Assembly (NCBI GenBank): GCA_951813575.1
Contig: OX638375.1
Location: forward strand, 3,239,042 to 3,303,041
Length of the DNA stretch: 64,000 nucleotides
From: Candidatus Binatia bacterium
Lineage (GTDB): Bacteria > Desulfobacterota > Binatia > UBA9968 > JAJDTQ01
Direction: 5' to 3'
Shown here: positions 26,479 through 35,413 of the stretch, one piece after another
Position numbering within the stretch: position 1 is the stretch's first letter
Layout of the letters: each line of letters starts with the position of its first letter
Notes under the pieces: model-generated
Database searches by the model: none
The model's input: the letters and a program-made list of their open reading frames with translations, nothing else
What the model was told of the DNA's origin: nothing
Position numbers and translations under genes: made by a program

Positions 26479-27477
26479 TTACATGCCCTTGGCTTCCACG
26501 GCCTTGGCCTCCATGTCCTTGGCTTCCGTGGTTTCGGGTTCCTTGGCGCTCATGCCCGCGTCCGGCGTGGGAGCGGGCGCGGGAGAATACGGTGCCGGGG
26601 GCGTGTCGAACCGGGAGCTCCCCAGGTGCCGGAACAGCCGCGACCCCTCCGACAGGATGGCGGTGCTCTTCTCCGGCAGGAACTTCTCGTAGGCTTCGAG
26701 GCTTCGGGTGAAGCTGTAGAACTCGGGGTCCTGTCCGTAGGAAGCGGCGTAGATCGCCGTGGCCGTACCGTCACCCTCACCCCGGAGTTTCTGGCTCTGG
26801 CGGTAGGCTTCCGCCAGGAGAATCGTCTTTTCCTTGTCGGTCAGGGCACGGATCTTCTTGGATTCCTCCTCGCCCTCGGAGCGGTACCGCTTGGCGATCC
26901 GCTCGCGTTCCGCGCGCATGCGCTCGAACACGCTCTGCTGTACCTCGGACGGGAGGTCGGCGCGTTTTACCCGGACGTCCACGACGGTCACGCCGTATTC
27001 ACTCTTGGCCTTCTGGGCGGAGCGTTTGGCCACGGCCTCCATGGCCGATTCACGCTGGCCCGCGATGATGTCCGCGAAGTTCCTCGACGCCAGTTCCTGG
27101 CGCAGCTCGGAGAACACGATGTCGTCCAGCAGCAACCGTCCGCGTTGCTCGGTCAAGGCGGTCTTGAAGAACTGGAAAGGATCGCTGATCTGCCACCGGG
27201 TCACGTGGTCCACCACCACGCGCTTCTTGTCCAGGGTCAGGTAGTCACGGGGCTGTGCGTCGCTGGCGAGGATGCGCCGCTCGTACATGGTGACGTCTTC
27301 CACCAGCGGCGTCTTCCAGTGAAGTCCCGGCACTCGCACCGCGCGCTTGAACTTGCCGAACTGGGTGACGATGGACTGCTGCCATTCGCCAACCACGAAG
27401 AACGGCCGGACGGGGGGAAACAGCAGCACCACCACGATGGCGCCGACGATGATGCCGACAATGTAGGAACGGTTCAT
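26479..27477 (-). CDS. hflC: HflC, FtsH protease modulator
   Basis: A 332-residue SPFH/band-7 inner-membrane protein. TM helix at about residues 5-25 (IVGIIVGAIVVVLLFPP), then the SPFH domain with QQSIVTQFGKFKRAV and VVVDHVTRWQISDPFQFF, a charged coiled coil, and EFYSFTRSLEAYEKFL. With HflK it forms the large periplasmic vault around FtsH. The ATG overlaps the hflK stop (TGATG), so the two are translationally coupled; a GTG one codon earlier is possible. The last ~25 residues are an imperfect EAKxME-type repeat not seen in standard HflC. Confidence 0.93.
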   Translation of the reverse strand: MNRSYIVGIIVGAIVVVLLFPPVRPFFVVGEWQQSIVTQFGKFKRAVRVPGLHWKTPLVEDVTMYERRILASDAQPRDYLTLDKKRVVVDHVTRWQISDPFQFFKTALTEQRGRLLLDDIVFSELRQELASRNFADIIAGQRESAMEAVAKRSAQKAKSEYGVTVVDVRVKRADLPSEVQQSVFERMRAERERIAKRYRSEGEEESKKIRALTDKEKTILLAEAYRQSQKLRGEGDGTATAIYAASYGQDPEFYSFTRSLEAYEKFLPEKSTAILSEGSRLFRHLGSSRFDTPPAPYSPAPAPTPDAGMSAKEPETTEAKDMEAKAVEAKGM

Positions 27478-28511
27478 CACTTGCCTCCCACTCCCGGAAG
27501 TCCCGACATGCTCTTGAGCGGCAGCAGCGGCACCACGGTCTTTGCCCCCTGGGCGTCCACGATGATCTTGTCGACGTTGGGCAGTACCCGCTCGATGGCC
27601 TCGAGGTGCATGCGCTCCCGCGTCACCCGGGGCGCCTTGCGGTACTCCGTCAAGACCGCGTTGAACCGGGAGCCGTCGCCCTTGGCCCTCAAGGTCCGCT
27701 CCTCCTTGTAGGCCTCGGCTGCCTGGACGATCTCCTGGACCTCGCCTCGGGCCTTGGGAATGAGGTCTTCGCGGTAGCCCCGGGCCTGGTTGATGAGCTT
27801 CTCGCGGTCTTCACGTGCCCGTACCACCTCGTCGAAGGCGTCCTTGACCTGGCTGGGGGCCTCCACGGTCTGGAGTTTCACCTCGGTGATCTGGATCCCC
27901 GACTCGTAGGTGTCCATGAGCTGCTGCAGGAACGCCTGGGTCTCGGTCTGCACCCGGTCCCGGCCCACCGTCAGGACCTCCTCGATGGTGGTGTTGCCGA
28001 CCCGGCTGCGCAGCGCCACTTCGGTGGCCGCCTGCAGCGTGGTCACCGGATCTCGGAGCTTGAACAGGAACTGCTCGGGGGCCTTGACCCGATACTGCAC
28101 GGTGAGCTGCGCGCTGACGATGTTCTCGTCGCCGGTGAGCATGAGGGACTCGGCGGGGATGAGACGTACGAGGTTGGGCCGCAATGGATTGCTGCGGAAG
28201 CCCACTTCCAGCCGGCGGATCTCCGCCACGTTGACCTTGCGCAACTCCTCGATGGGCCAGGGAATATGGTAGTTGAGACCGGCGGTGGCGACGCGCGTCA
28301 CCTTGCCGAAGCGTGTGACCACTCCTTCCTCGCCGGGCTGGATGGTGTAGAGGCCGCTGGCCAGCCAAATCAAGACGATGGCGCCCGCGATGAGGAATGG
28401 CACGCCGGACTTCAGGAAACCGGGCAAGTCGGGCAACCGGGAGAGGAGGTCCTCCCAATCCGGCCCGCTCTGCTGCCGGCGCCCCCAAGGGCCCTCGGAT
28501 CCGCCTTGCAT
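27477..28511 (-). CDS. hflK: HflK, FtsH protease modulator
   Basis: A 344-residue partner of HflC. The N-terminus is Gly/Gln-rich (MQGGSEGPWGRRQQSG), then one TM helix (FLIAGAIVLIWLASGLYTI) and the SPFH domain beginning QPGEEGVVTRFGKV. It includes LTGDENIVSAQLTVQYRVK, GNTTIEEVLTVGRDRVQTE, and EVQEIVQAAEAYKEERTLRA in the coiled-coil part. It precedes hflC in one operon. A lipid A-type acyltransferase gene lies 107 bases upstream on the same strand. Confidence 0.95.
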   Translation of the reverse strand: MQGGSEGPWGRRQQSGPDWEDLLSRLPDLPGFLKSGVPFLIAGAIVLIWLASGLYTIQPGEEGVVTRFGKVTRVATAGLNYHIPWPIEELRKVNVAEIRRLEVGFRSNPLRPNLVRLIPAESLMLTGDENIVSAQLTVQYRVKAPEQFLFKLRDPVTTLQAATEVALRSRVGNTTIEEVLTVGRDRVQTETQAFLQQLMDTYESGIQITEVKLQTVEAPSQVKDAFDEVVRAREDREKLINQARGYREDLIPKARGEVQEIVQAAEAYKEERTLRAKGDGSRFNAVLTEYRKAPRVTRERMHLEAIERVLPNVDKIIVDAQGAKTVVPLLPLKSMSGLPGVGGK

Positions 28512-28618
28512 GAATAGCTCCTTTGTCTTCCGGCCTTAGCCGCGTAAGGGGTGTCTGCGTCGGGGAAAGTGTCGGATGATTACTCCTATCTGGGACTCTA
28601 CCATTGCCCGCAGGGGTG

Positions 28619-29563
28619 TCAAGCAACCTCTCGCGAAGGGAATGCCTCGTCCCGGGGAGGGATCCTGGCGGTAAGCCAGTACCACTGGTCCGGATAACGG
28701 CGGATGAGGGTTTCCAGACGCTCCATGATCCGGTCGGTGTTGACCTGCACGTCCGCATGCAGGTCGCCGGTGCGGGTCAACTGCATTTCTTCCTCGACGA
28801 CGAGCTCCAGGCCGCCGGCATCGTTCCGGATGAGGTACACCGGCAGCACCGCCGCGCCGGAGCGCAGGGCCAGGCTCACCGGGCCCCGGGCGGACCGCAC
28901 CGGCCGGCCGAAGAGCCGGGTTTCCACCTCGCCGCGCTTGAGGTTGTCGCCCAGGATCAGCACGGTCTGGTTGTCCCTGAGCACCGCGAGGATCTTCCGG
29001 ACGGCGTCCCGCCGGGGGATGGAGGGGATCAGGCCGGCAAAGAACGAGCGGCTGTGACGCAGCACCAGTTCCATGAACTTCTCGTCGTCGAGGAACCGGA
29101 ACAGGCATTGAATGGAATAGCCGCGCAGGCCCAGGCCGCCGCCCACGAGCAGGAAGTTGCCCAGGTGGAAGCTCAGGGCGATCACCCCGTGCCCCCGGCC
29201 CAGGGCCGCGTCCAGGTGCTCGAGCCCGCGTACGCGCAGGGTGTCCCTAAGCCGTTCCGGGTGGCCGATGTGAAGGAGGCTGTCGACGGCGGCGTCCGCG
29301 CCCTGCCGCTGCACGTCCCTGGCCAGCCCCAGCTTGGCGGCCTTGTCCCAGGACTCCCCGAAGGCCGCGTCCATGACCGCCACCAGGCGCCGGCGGGAGA
29401 CCGCCACGGAGAGGAACAGCCGGACCACGGGCCGTGCGAGGCGCCCGAACCGCTCCGGCGAGGTCATTCGCATGAGCCGGAGCAGGACACGCGCGAGGCC
29501 GCCGCAGCCGCGAAAAAACAACCACTGGGTAGCGCGTTGAGGCCCCTCTCTCGGTGGTGGCAT
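28619..29563 (-). CDS. Lipid A biosynthesis (HtrB/LpxL)-type acyltransferase with altered catalytic motif
   Basis: A 314-residue inner-membrane protein matching the LpxL/LpxM family over its length: a hydrophobic N-terminal stretch, HGVIALSFHLGNFLLVGGG, then the RDNQTVLILGDN region, GRPVRSARGPVSLAL, and the C-terminal YPDQWYWLTARIPP. The family's HX4(D/E) motif reads His133-Leu-Gly-Asn-Phe-Leu138, so the acidic partner of the catalytic His is replaced by Leu. The family normally adds secondary acyl chains to lipid A at the cytoplasmic face. Activity here is doubtful or uses another residue. The start is an ATG with a weak ribosome site. Confidence 0.82.
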   Translation of the reverse strand: MPPPREGPQRATQWLFFRGCGGLARVLLRLMRMTSPERFGRLARPVVRLFLSVAVSRRRLVAVMDAAFGESWDKAAKLGLARDVQRQGADAAVDSLLHIGHPERLRDTLRVRGLEHLDAALGRGHGVIALSFHLGNFLLVGGGLGLRGYSIQCLFRFLDDEKFMELVLRHSRSFFAGLIPSIPRRDAVRKILAVLRDNQTVLILGDNLKRGEVETRLFGRPVRSARGPVSLALRSGAAVLPVYLIRNDAGGLELVVEEEMQLTRTGDLHADVQVNTDRIMERLETLIRRYPDQWYWLTARIPPRDEAFPSREVA

Positions 29564-29650
29564 GGCGAAAAACCCTGTCTTTAAGGCGACTTGACAGATA
29601 CCAGGCGCCGCCATAAGCTGACCGTCGCAAGGTGACACACGAGAAGGGAG

Positions 29651-30805
29651 ATGGCAATGCCTCCAGTCATCGATTCCGACGGACACTATCACGAGCCCCA
29701 CTACCTCTTCGACGAGTTCATCGAGAAGGAATATTTCTCCAGGCGGCCGCGGGTGCTGGCCATACGCGACCACGGCCTGGAGGTCGGGCGATGGGTGGTG
29801 GAGGGTAGGGTGGTGCCGCGCATCCCGTTCTCCAAGGGGGTGGGTGCGGGCGGTTTCGACTACATGAGCCCGCGCCACGAGCAGATGCACATGAAGGACA
29901 ACACGCTGGACGACACCGAGGGCCGGCTCCAGGACCTGGAACTGCTGGGCGTCGACATCCAGGTGATCTACCCCACCGCCATGGTGTTCGTCTCGGACGT
30001 GGAGGACAAGGACCTGGCCACGGCCATCTGCCGCGCCCACAACGACTACGTCGCGGACCGTTGCAACCGCGCCCCGGACCGGCTCAAGGGCATCGCCCTG
30101 GTGCCGTTGCAGGACCCCAGCGCGGCGGTGGAGGAAATGCGCCGGGCGACCAGGGAGCTGGGCCTGGTGGCGGTGACCATCCCGGGCATCGTGGGCACCC
30201 GGCCGCTGCACTCCAGGGAGTTCGAGCCCTTCTTCAAGGCCGCCAACGACCTCGACTGCCCCATCGGCTTCCACGCCGTCACCGGCATGCACGACACCCC
30301 CTGGGCGGACTGCTTCAAGGATTTCTTCTCCACCCACGTCACCGCCATGCCCTTTTCCATGATGGTGGCGCTCATGTCCGTGACCCGCATGGGGCTCATG
30401 GAGGACCTGCCGAACCTACGGTTCGCGTTCCTGGAGATCGACGGACAGTGGCTCCACTACTGGGCCAACTGGGTGAACCGGCACGTGGAGGACGCTCCGC
30501 GGGTATCCGGCGGCTATCACCGGGAGCCGGGCTGGGGCGACGAGCCCTACCTGCTGCCGGACGGGGTGAAGAACCCCCACGAGTACATCCAAACGGGCCG
30601 GTTCCTGTCCGGCTACAGCGAACACGAGGACCTGCGCTACCTCATCGACCATCTCGGCCCCCGCACCTTCATGTACGCCAGCGACTACCCCCACGGCGAC
30701 ACCGAATGGGAACGCGTGCAGGAGACCCGCGCGCTGACGAGCCTCACCCAGGAGGAGAAGGACGACATCCTCGGGAACAATGCGGCCCGGTTCTACAAGC
30801 TCTAG
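29651..30805 (+). CDS. Amidohydrolase-2 family metal-dependent hydrolase/decarboxylase
   Basis: A 384-residue TIM-barrel enzyme of the ACMSD/gamma-resorcylate-decarboxylase-like branch. The start is MAMPPVIDSDGHYHEPHYLF, with the metal-binding His-x-His in GHYHEP. It is followed by LGVDIQVIYPTAM, then FHAVTGMHD, FLEIDGQWLHYW, and the terminal Asp in YASDYPHGDTEWE. These groups decarboxylate or hydrolyse aromatic and lactone-type acids. A GAAGGGAG ribosome site precedes the ATG. It is divergent from the acyltransferase gene and 110 bases upstream of the TctC-type binding protein, which may supply a carboxylated substrate. Confidence 0.87.
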   Translation: MAMPPVIDSDGHYHEPHYLFDEFIEKEYFSRRPRVLAIRDHGLEVGRWVVEGRVVPRIPFSKGVGAGGFDYMSPRHEQMHMKDNTLDDTEGRLQDLELLGVDIQVIYPTAMVFVSDVEDKDLATAICRAHNDYVADRCNRAPDRLKGIALVPLQDPSAAVEEMRRATRELGLVAVTIPGIVGTRPLHSREFEPFFKAANDLDCPIGFHAVTGMHDTPWADCFKDFFSTHVTAMPFSMMVALMSVTRMGLMEDLPNLRFAFLEIDGQWLHYWANWVNRHVEDAPRVSGGYHREPGWGDEPYLLPDGVKNPHEYIQTGRFLSGYSEHEDLRYLIDHLGPRTFMYASDYPHGDTEWERVQETRALTSLTQEEKDDILGNNAARFYKL

Positions 30806-30915
30806 ATGTCATCCAGATGTCGACCCGCGTTGACACCTCGCAAGACCCTGTGATACCTTGGCGCCCCCAAGCGTCGGGAAAGTAAACTCATTTCAACGTA
30901 CTTCAGGAGGTTCTC

Positions 30916-31893
30916 ATGATACGCAGGTATTCCCTGGCCGTGCTTGCCGCTGCGTTCCTTGTTCTGGCGGTGGCGCACAGTTCGATGGCCGCCCAGGAAG
31001 ACAAGTTTCCCAACAAGACCATCACGTGGCTCATCAATGCCGCCCCGGGAGGCGGGTTCGACCTCCACAGCCGGGCGGTGGCCCGGGTCATGCGGAAGAA
31101 GCTCGGCGTCAACATTATCATCCGCAACGTGCCCGGGGCGGGCGGGATCATCTCGTGGAACCTGCTGTCGGCGGCCAAGCCCGACGGCTACACCATCGGC
31201 ATCGTCAACCTGCCCGGCGCCATCGTCAGCCAGTTGTTCAAGGAGACGCAGTACAAGCTCAGGGAGTTCACTTGGGTCGGCCGCATCTCCGCGGCGCCGT
31301 ACATCTACGCCGCCGGAAAGCAGCATGGGCTCCGCACCCTCGAGGACTTCCAGAAGGCCAAGGAAGTGCTCATCACCGAATCGGGTTACGGCACCACCGG
31401 CTGGGTCAATTCCGCGCTTACGGCCGCGACCATGGGGTTCAAGCCCAAGTTCATCATGGGCTACGCCGGCGCGCCGGCCTCGAACATGGCCATCGTGCGC
31501 GGCGAAGGGCACGCCCGCGCCCTGGGGCTGGATTCTCCGGGCCAGATGGCGTTCATCAAGGATGGCTCCATGGTCCCGAACTGGGTTTACCTCGAGAAGC
31601 GTGATCTCAGGTATCCGGACGTCCCCACCGTGGGCGAGCTGGGGTTTCCGCAGTTGAGCGTCCTGGCGGCCAACCGCGTGGTGGCGGCGCCCCCGAAAAC
31701 GCCCAAGGACCGCATGGCGGTGCTCATCAAGGCCTTCCGGGAGTCCATCGAGGACCCCGAGACCCAGGCAGCGTTCAAGAGCATGAGGGCCAAGACCGCG
31801 CCCGTCTACGGCGACGACTGGCTGCCGGTGATGGAGACCATGTTCAAGCTGATCCAGGACAACGCGGACGTCTTCAAGAAGGCCCTCAAATAG
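30916..31893 (+). CDS. Tripartite tricarboxylate transporter substrate-binding protein (TctC/Bug)
   Basis: A 325-residue periplasmic protein: a signal peptide (IRRYSLAVLAAAFLVLAVAHS, cut near SSMAA), then the Bug fold with FPNKTITWLINAAPGGGFD, NVPGAGGIISWNLLSAAKPD, and GYTIGIVNLPG. AGGAGG sits five bases before the ATG. Members bind carboxylates for the TctAB permease. No tctA or tctB gene is in the window, so it is an orphan binder or pairs in trans. A strong terminator follows the stop. Confidence 0.92.
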   Translation: MIRRYSLAVLAAAFLVLAVAHSSMAAQEDKFPNKTITWLINAAPGGGFDLHSRAVARVMRKKLGVNIIIRNVPGAGGIISWNLLSAAKPDGYTIGIVNLPGAIVSQLFKETQYKLREFTWVGRISAAPYIYAAGKQHGLRTLEDFQKAKEVLITESGYGTTGWVNSALTAATMGFKPKFIMGYAGAPASNMAIVRGEGHARALGLDSPGQMAFIKDGSMVPNWVYLEKRDLRYPDVPTVGELGFPQLSVLAANRVVAAPPKTPKDRMAVLIKAFRESIEDPETQAAFKSMRAKTAPVYGDDWLPVMETMFKLIQDNADVFKKALK

Positions 31894-31932
31894 CCCGGGC
31901 AACGGGGCGCCTGTCTCGCGACGTGAAGCTAA

Positions 31933-31964
31933 GGGGCAAGTCCGGCCTGGACTTGCCCCTTTTT
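31933..31964 (+). terminator. Rho-independent terminator
   Basis: GGGGCAAGTCC (31933-31943) and GGACTTGCCCC (31949-31959) form a perfect 11-bp stem with a GGCCT loop, followed directly by TTTTT. This is the cleanest intrinsic terminator in the window. It closes the binding-protein transcript 40 bases after its stop. Confidence 0.95.
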
Positions 31965-32023
31965 CCGTCGCGGCGAAATGCTGCTAACATGTCGCTCACT
32001 CACACGTTCTACAGGAGGAGTTC

Positions 32024-32458
32024 ATGAAGATCGAAGGGAGCTATCAGTTCAACGCCCCGCGCGAGCGGGTCTGGGAGATCCTGCAGGACCCCCAGATCAT
32101 GGCCCAGTGCATGCCCGGCTGCGAGAGCATGGAGGAAGTCGGCCCGGACCAGTACGAGGCTACGGTCAAGGTCGGCATCGCGGCGGTCAAGGGCAGCTAC
32201 AAGGCCAAGGTCGCCGTCAAGGAGAAGCTGGCCCCCAGCCACTACGTGCTGAGCGGCTCCGGCTCCGGCGGCCCGGGCTTCATGCAGGGCGACCTGGTCA
32301 TCGACCTGGAGGAGAACGGGGAATCGGCCACCACGCTGCGCTACAGCACCGACGCCAAGATCGGCGGCCTGATCGCGGGGGTGGGCCAGCGCATGCTGGG
32401 CGGCGTCGGCAAGATGATGGTGGACCAGTTCTTCAAGAAGATGGAGGGCTTCGTCTAG
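32024..32458 (+). CDS. CoxG-family SRPBCC protein
   Basis: A 144-residue START/SRPBCC-fold protein starting MKIEGSYQFNAPRERVWEIL. Further CoxG features are CMPGCESMEEVGPDQYEA, KVGIAAVKGSYKAKVAV, and the C-terminal GGVGKMMVDQFFKKMEGF. CoxG proteins are found with aerobic CO dehydrogenase (coxLMS) and related molybdenum hydroxylases and help anchor or mature them. No such enzyme gene is in the window. AGGAGGAG precedes the ATG. It follows the terminator at 31933-31964, so it starts a new unit with the TRAP genes 70 bases downstream. Confidence 0.88.
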   Translation: MKIEGSYQFNAPRERVWEILQDPQIMAQCMPGCESMEEVGPDQYEATVKVGIAAVKGSYKAKVAVKEKLAPSHYVLSGSGSGGPGFMQGDLVIDLEENGESATTLRYSTDAKIGGLIAGVGQRMLGGVGKMMVDQFFKKMEGFV

Positions 32459-32528
32459 GTTGTCGCTCGCCGGGATTTGTGGTGTAATCGCACCCCACTT
32501 CGGAAGGCTGTTCACAGGGAGGTCGATG

Positions 32529-33545
32529 ATGTTCCATCCGCGTCTGGGTCTCTCTTCCGTGGCCGTGATGTTCATGGCCGTCATGCTGTTCGCCGCTTCG
32601 GCGTCCGCGCAACCCGTCACCATGAAGATCGGGCACGCCACCACCAAGGGGGCGTACGACAACTGGGCCGACACCTTCAAGGCCGGCCTCGCCAAGCGGG
32701 TCGGCGACCGCATCAAGGTGGAGGTCTATCCCCTCAGCCAGCTCGGGGCGATACCGGCCATGGTGCAGGGCGTCCAGCTCGGCACCATCGAGATGACCAT
32801 GACGCCCCCGGCGTTCCTGTCCGGGGTGGACCCGCGCTTTGGGGTGCTGTCGGCGCCCGGCATCTTCGAGGATCTCATGCATGGTTTCCGCACCGTGCAC
32901 GATCCCGCGTTCAAGAAGGCGTACTGGTCCATCGGCGACGCCAAGGGCCTCAAGCTCGTCAGCATGACCTGCGACGCGCCCACGGACTACGCCACCTCGA
33001 CGCCGATCCGCACGCTGTCGGACTTCAAGGGCCGCAAGCTCCGGGTCTTCGGCAGCAAGCTGGAGATCGAAACCCTCCGCCGGCTCGGCGCCGCGGGCGT
33101 GCCCATGCCGCTCTCCGAGGTGGTCCCTGCGATCCAGCAGAAGACCATCGACGGCAACAAGGCGGGCATCACCATTTTCGTGCCCTTCAAGTACCAGCGC
33201 ATCGCCAAGTACGTGCTGAAGCCCGGGGAGGGGCTGATCTGCAGCGGCCGCTTCGTAAGCAAGGTGTGGTTCGACAAGCTGGCCCCGGACCTCCGGAAGG
33301 CAATCCTGGACCAGTCGCTGGCCACCGACCCGCTCAACCAGGCGTGGACGCTCAAGTTCGTCGAGCGCATGTACAGCATCTGGGTGAAGAACGGCGGCGA
33401 GTTGGCGGAGCTGTCGGCCGAGGACCGGAAGGAGTTGCGGCGGCGCCTTTCCACCGTCGGCGACGACGTGCTGAAGGACCGCCCGGCGGTGCTCGAGACC
33501 TACCGCGCCATGAAGGAGGCGGCCGGGCGCACCCGCGGCGGCTGA
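32529..33545 (+). CDS. dctP: TRAP transporter solute-binding protein (DctP)
   Basis: A 338-residue periplasmic binding protein. Signal peptide MFHPRLGLSSVAVMFMAVML, cleaved near SASAQ, then the DctP fold with VTMKIGHATTKGAYDNWAD, FKAGLAKRVGDRIKVEVYP, and LSQLGAIPAMVQGVQLGTIE. Near residue 160 is the conserved stretch TLSDFKGRKLRVFGS, ending in a ligand-contact Arg. Of two adjacent ATG codons the second (32529) has the better GGGAGG spacing. It is followed directly by dctQ and dctM. The ligand is probably an organic acid but is not defined. Confidence 0.92.
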   Translation: MFHPRLGLSSVAVMFMAVMLFAASASAQPVTMKIGHATTKGAYDNWADTFKAGLAKRVGDRIKVEVYPLSQLGAIPAMVQGVQLGTIEMTMTPPAFLSGVDPRFGVLSAPGIFEDLMHGFRTVHDPAFKKAYWSIGDAKGLKLVSMTCDAPTDYATSTPIRTLSDFKGRKLRVFGSKLEIETLRRLGAAGVPMPLSEVVPAIQQKTIDGNKAGITIFVPFKYQRIAKYVLKPGEGLICSGRFVSKVWFDKLAPDLRKAILDQSLATDPLNQAWTLKFVERMYSIWVKNGGELAELSAEDRKELRRRLSTVGDDVLKDRPAVLETYRAMKEAAGRTRGG

Positions 33546-33552
33546 GGCCCTC

Positions 33553-34095
33553 GTGGCGGGCCGAGAGGTCATGTCCGACCCTGAGCTTCCAAGGCCTCTC
33601 CGCTTCGTCATCGTGACCGTACCGAGGGCGATCGTCGGCGTGTTGATCCTCGCCGGCATCGCCGTCAACTTCGCCAACGTCATCGGGCGGTACGTTTTTC
33701 TCCAGCCCGTCATCTGGGCCGACGAGGCCATGGTCTACATCATGGTCTGGACGGTCTTCATTGGCGCGGTCCTGGTTTCCTTCGAGGGGCAGCACCTCAA
33801 GATGGACTTTTTCTCCATCATGCTGCCCTCGCCCTGGAAGGAGATCATCAACGGCATCGCCACGGTCTCGTTCCTTGCCGTGTGCGTCTTCGTCATCCCC
33901 CAGACCTGGACCGTGGTGAAGCTGGTGTGGAACTTCGGCCAGCGCAGCGTCGTCGCCGAGATTCCCCTGGTGATCCCGCATGCCGCCGTGCTGTTGGGCT
34001 TCGTGCTCATGTTCCTGGCGGTGGTGCTCCGCTTCCGTTCGTATGTGAAGGGCGAGTTCGTGCAGAAATACGGCGCCGACGACTCGGATGGCTGA
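33553..34095 (+). CDS. dctQ: TRAP transporter small permease (DctQ)
   Basis: A 180-residue membrane protein with four hydrophobic helices: AIVGVLILAGIAVNFANVIG, YIMVWTVFIGAVLVS, IATVSFLAVCVFVIP, and AAVLLGFVLMFLAVVL. The family motif is seen in VIWADEAMVYIMVW. The chosen GTG has GAGG five bases upstream; an ATG at 33571 (MSDPELPRP) is also possible. It forms the TRAP permease with dctM. Confidence 0.88.
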   Translation: MAGREVMSDPELPRPLRFVIVTVPRAIVGVLILAGIAVNFANVIGRYVFLQPVIWADEAMVYIMVWTVFIGAVLVSFEGQHLKMDFFSIMLPSPWKEIINGIATVSFLAVCVFVIPQTWTVVKLVWNFGQRSVVAEIPLVIPHAAVLLGFVLMFLAVVLRFRSYVKGEFVQKYGADDSDG

Positions 34096-34122
34096 ATCGG
34101 GGCGGCCGGAGGGGATGTTCGC

Positions 34123-35397
34123 GTGGAATGGGTGATGGCCGTCGTGCCGGTGATCCTGCTGCTGCTGGGATTTCCGATCTTCGTCATCCTGCTGGCCACC
34201 TCCGCCATCGTGCTGCTGCTGTTCGCGCCGGTGCCGCCCATGGCGGTGCACATCAACATGTTCGGCAGCGTCGACAAGTTCGCCCTGATGGCGGTGCCGT
34301 TCTTCATCTTCGCCGGAGACCTGATGGGCCGCGGCGGCATCTCCCGGCGCATCGTCGCCTGGGTCCTCTCCGTCATCGGCGGCGTCCGCGGCAGCCTGGC
34401 GTTGACCGCGGTCGGGACCTGCACCGTCTTCGGCGCCATTTCCGGTTCCAGCCCGGCCACGGTGGCCGCGGTCGGGCGGCTGCTCTACCGGCCGCTCCGG
34501 GACGCCGGCTACGACGAGAAGTTCTCCACCGGCCTGCTGACCTCATCGGGCGCCATCGCCATCGTGATACCGCCGTCCATCGGCATGATCCTCTACGGCG
34601 TGTCGGCGCAGGAGTCGGTGGTGCTGCTGTTCGTGGCCGGCATCGTCCCCGGGCTGATCATGGCGCTGCTGATGGCCGCCTACATCTACGTGTTCGCGGT
34701 GAGGCGGGGCATCCGCGAGGGTTCGGGGTTCTCGTTCCAGGAGTTCCTGGCGGCCAGCAAGGAAGGCGTGTGGGGTCTGGGCATGCCCGTCATCATCCTC
34801 GGGGGCATCTACGCGGGCGTCTTCTCGCCCACCGAGGCGGCCGGCATCGCCTGCGTCTACGCCATCGTGGTGACGCGTTTCATCTACGGCGACATCGGCT
34901 GGAAAGGGATCTGGGAGGTGTCGGTCAACTCCATGTACCTGACGGCCCAGGTGCTGATCATCGTCGCCGCGGCCGGGGTCTTCTCCCAGCTTCTGACCAT
35001 CAGCGGGGTGCCGCAGACCATGGTGGGGATGATCCGTGACATGGACCTGTCGCCGTGGATGGCGCTGCTGGCCATCAACGTCTTCCTGCTGTTCGTGGGC
35101 TGCCTGCTCGATCCCGCTTCCGCGATCCTGGTGCTCACGCCGCTGCTGGCGCCCATCGCCGTGGCCATCGGCGTGGACTTGGTCCACTTCGGCATCATCA
35201 TGACCGTGAACCTTGCCGTCGGCATGTTCACCCCGCCCTTCGGGCTGAACATCTTCGTGACCCAGGCGCTCTTCAAGGCGCCGCTCACGAGCATCTACCC
35301 GGGGCTGGCGCCGTTCATCGTCATCAACGTCGTCGCACTGCTCATCGTCACCTACGTTCCGGAGCTGTCGCTGTTCCTGACCCGCTACCTGGGCTGA
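34123..35397 (+). CDS. dctM: TRAP transporter large permease (DctM)
   Basis: A 424-residue membrane protein of the DctM family with about twelve helices. It starts at a GTG (MEWVMAVVPVILLLLGFPIF). Typical landmarks are FALMAVPFFIFAGDLMGRGG, GTCTVFGAISGSSPATVAAV, TSSGAIAIVIPPSIGMILYG, and VGMFTPPFGLNIFV near the end. With DctQ it uses a sodium or proton gradient to import the DctP ligand. It is the last gene of the three-gene TRAP unit. Confidence 0.93.
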   Translation: MEWVMAVVPVILLLLGFPIFVILLATSAIVLLLFAPVPPMAVHINMFGSVDKFALMAVPFFIFAGDLMGRGGISRRIVAWVLSVIGGVRGSLALTAVGTCTVFGAISGSSPATVAAVGRLLYRPLRDAGYDEKFSTGLLTSSGAIAIVIPPSIGMILYGVSAQESVVLLFVAGIVPGLIMALLMAAYIYVFAVRRGIREGSGFSFQEFLAASKEGVWGLGMPVIILGGIYAGVFSPTEAAGIACVYAIVVTRFIYGDIGWKGIWEVSVNSMYLTAQVLIIVAAAGVFSQLLTISGVPQTMVGMIRDMDLSPWMALLAINVFLLFVGCLLDPASAILVLTPLLAPIAVAIGVDLVHFGIIMTVNLAVGMFTPPFGLNIFVTQALFKAPLTSIYPGLAPFIVINVVALLIVTYVPELSLFLTRYLG

Positions 35398-35413
35398 ATC
35401 TCCCGGATACCCC

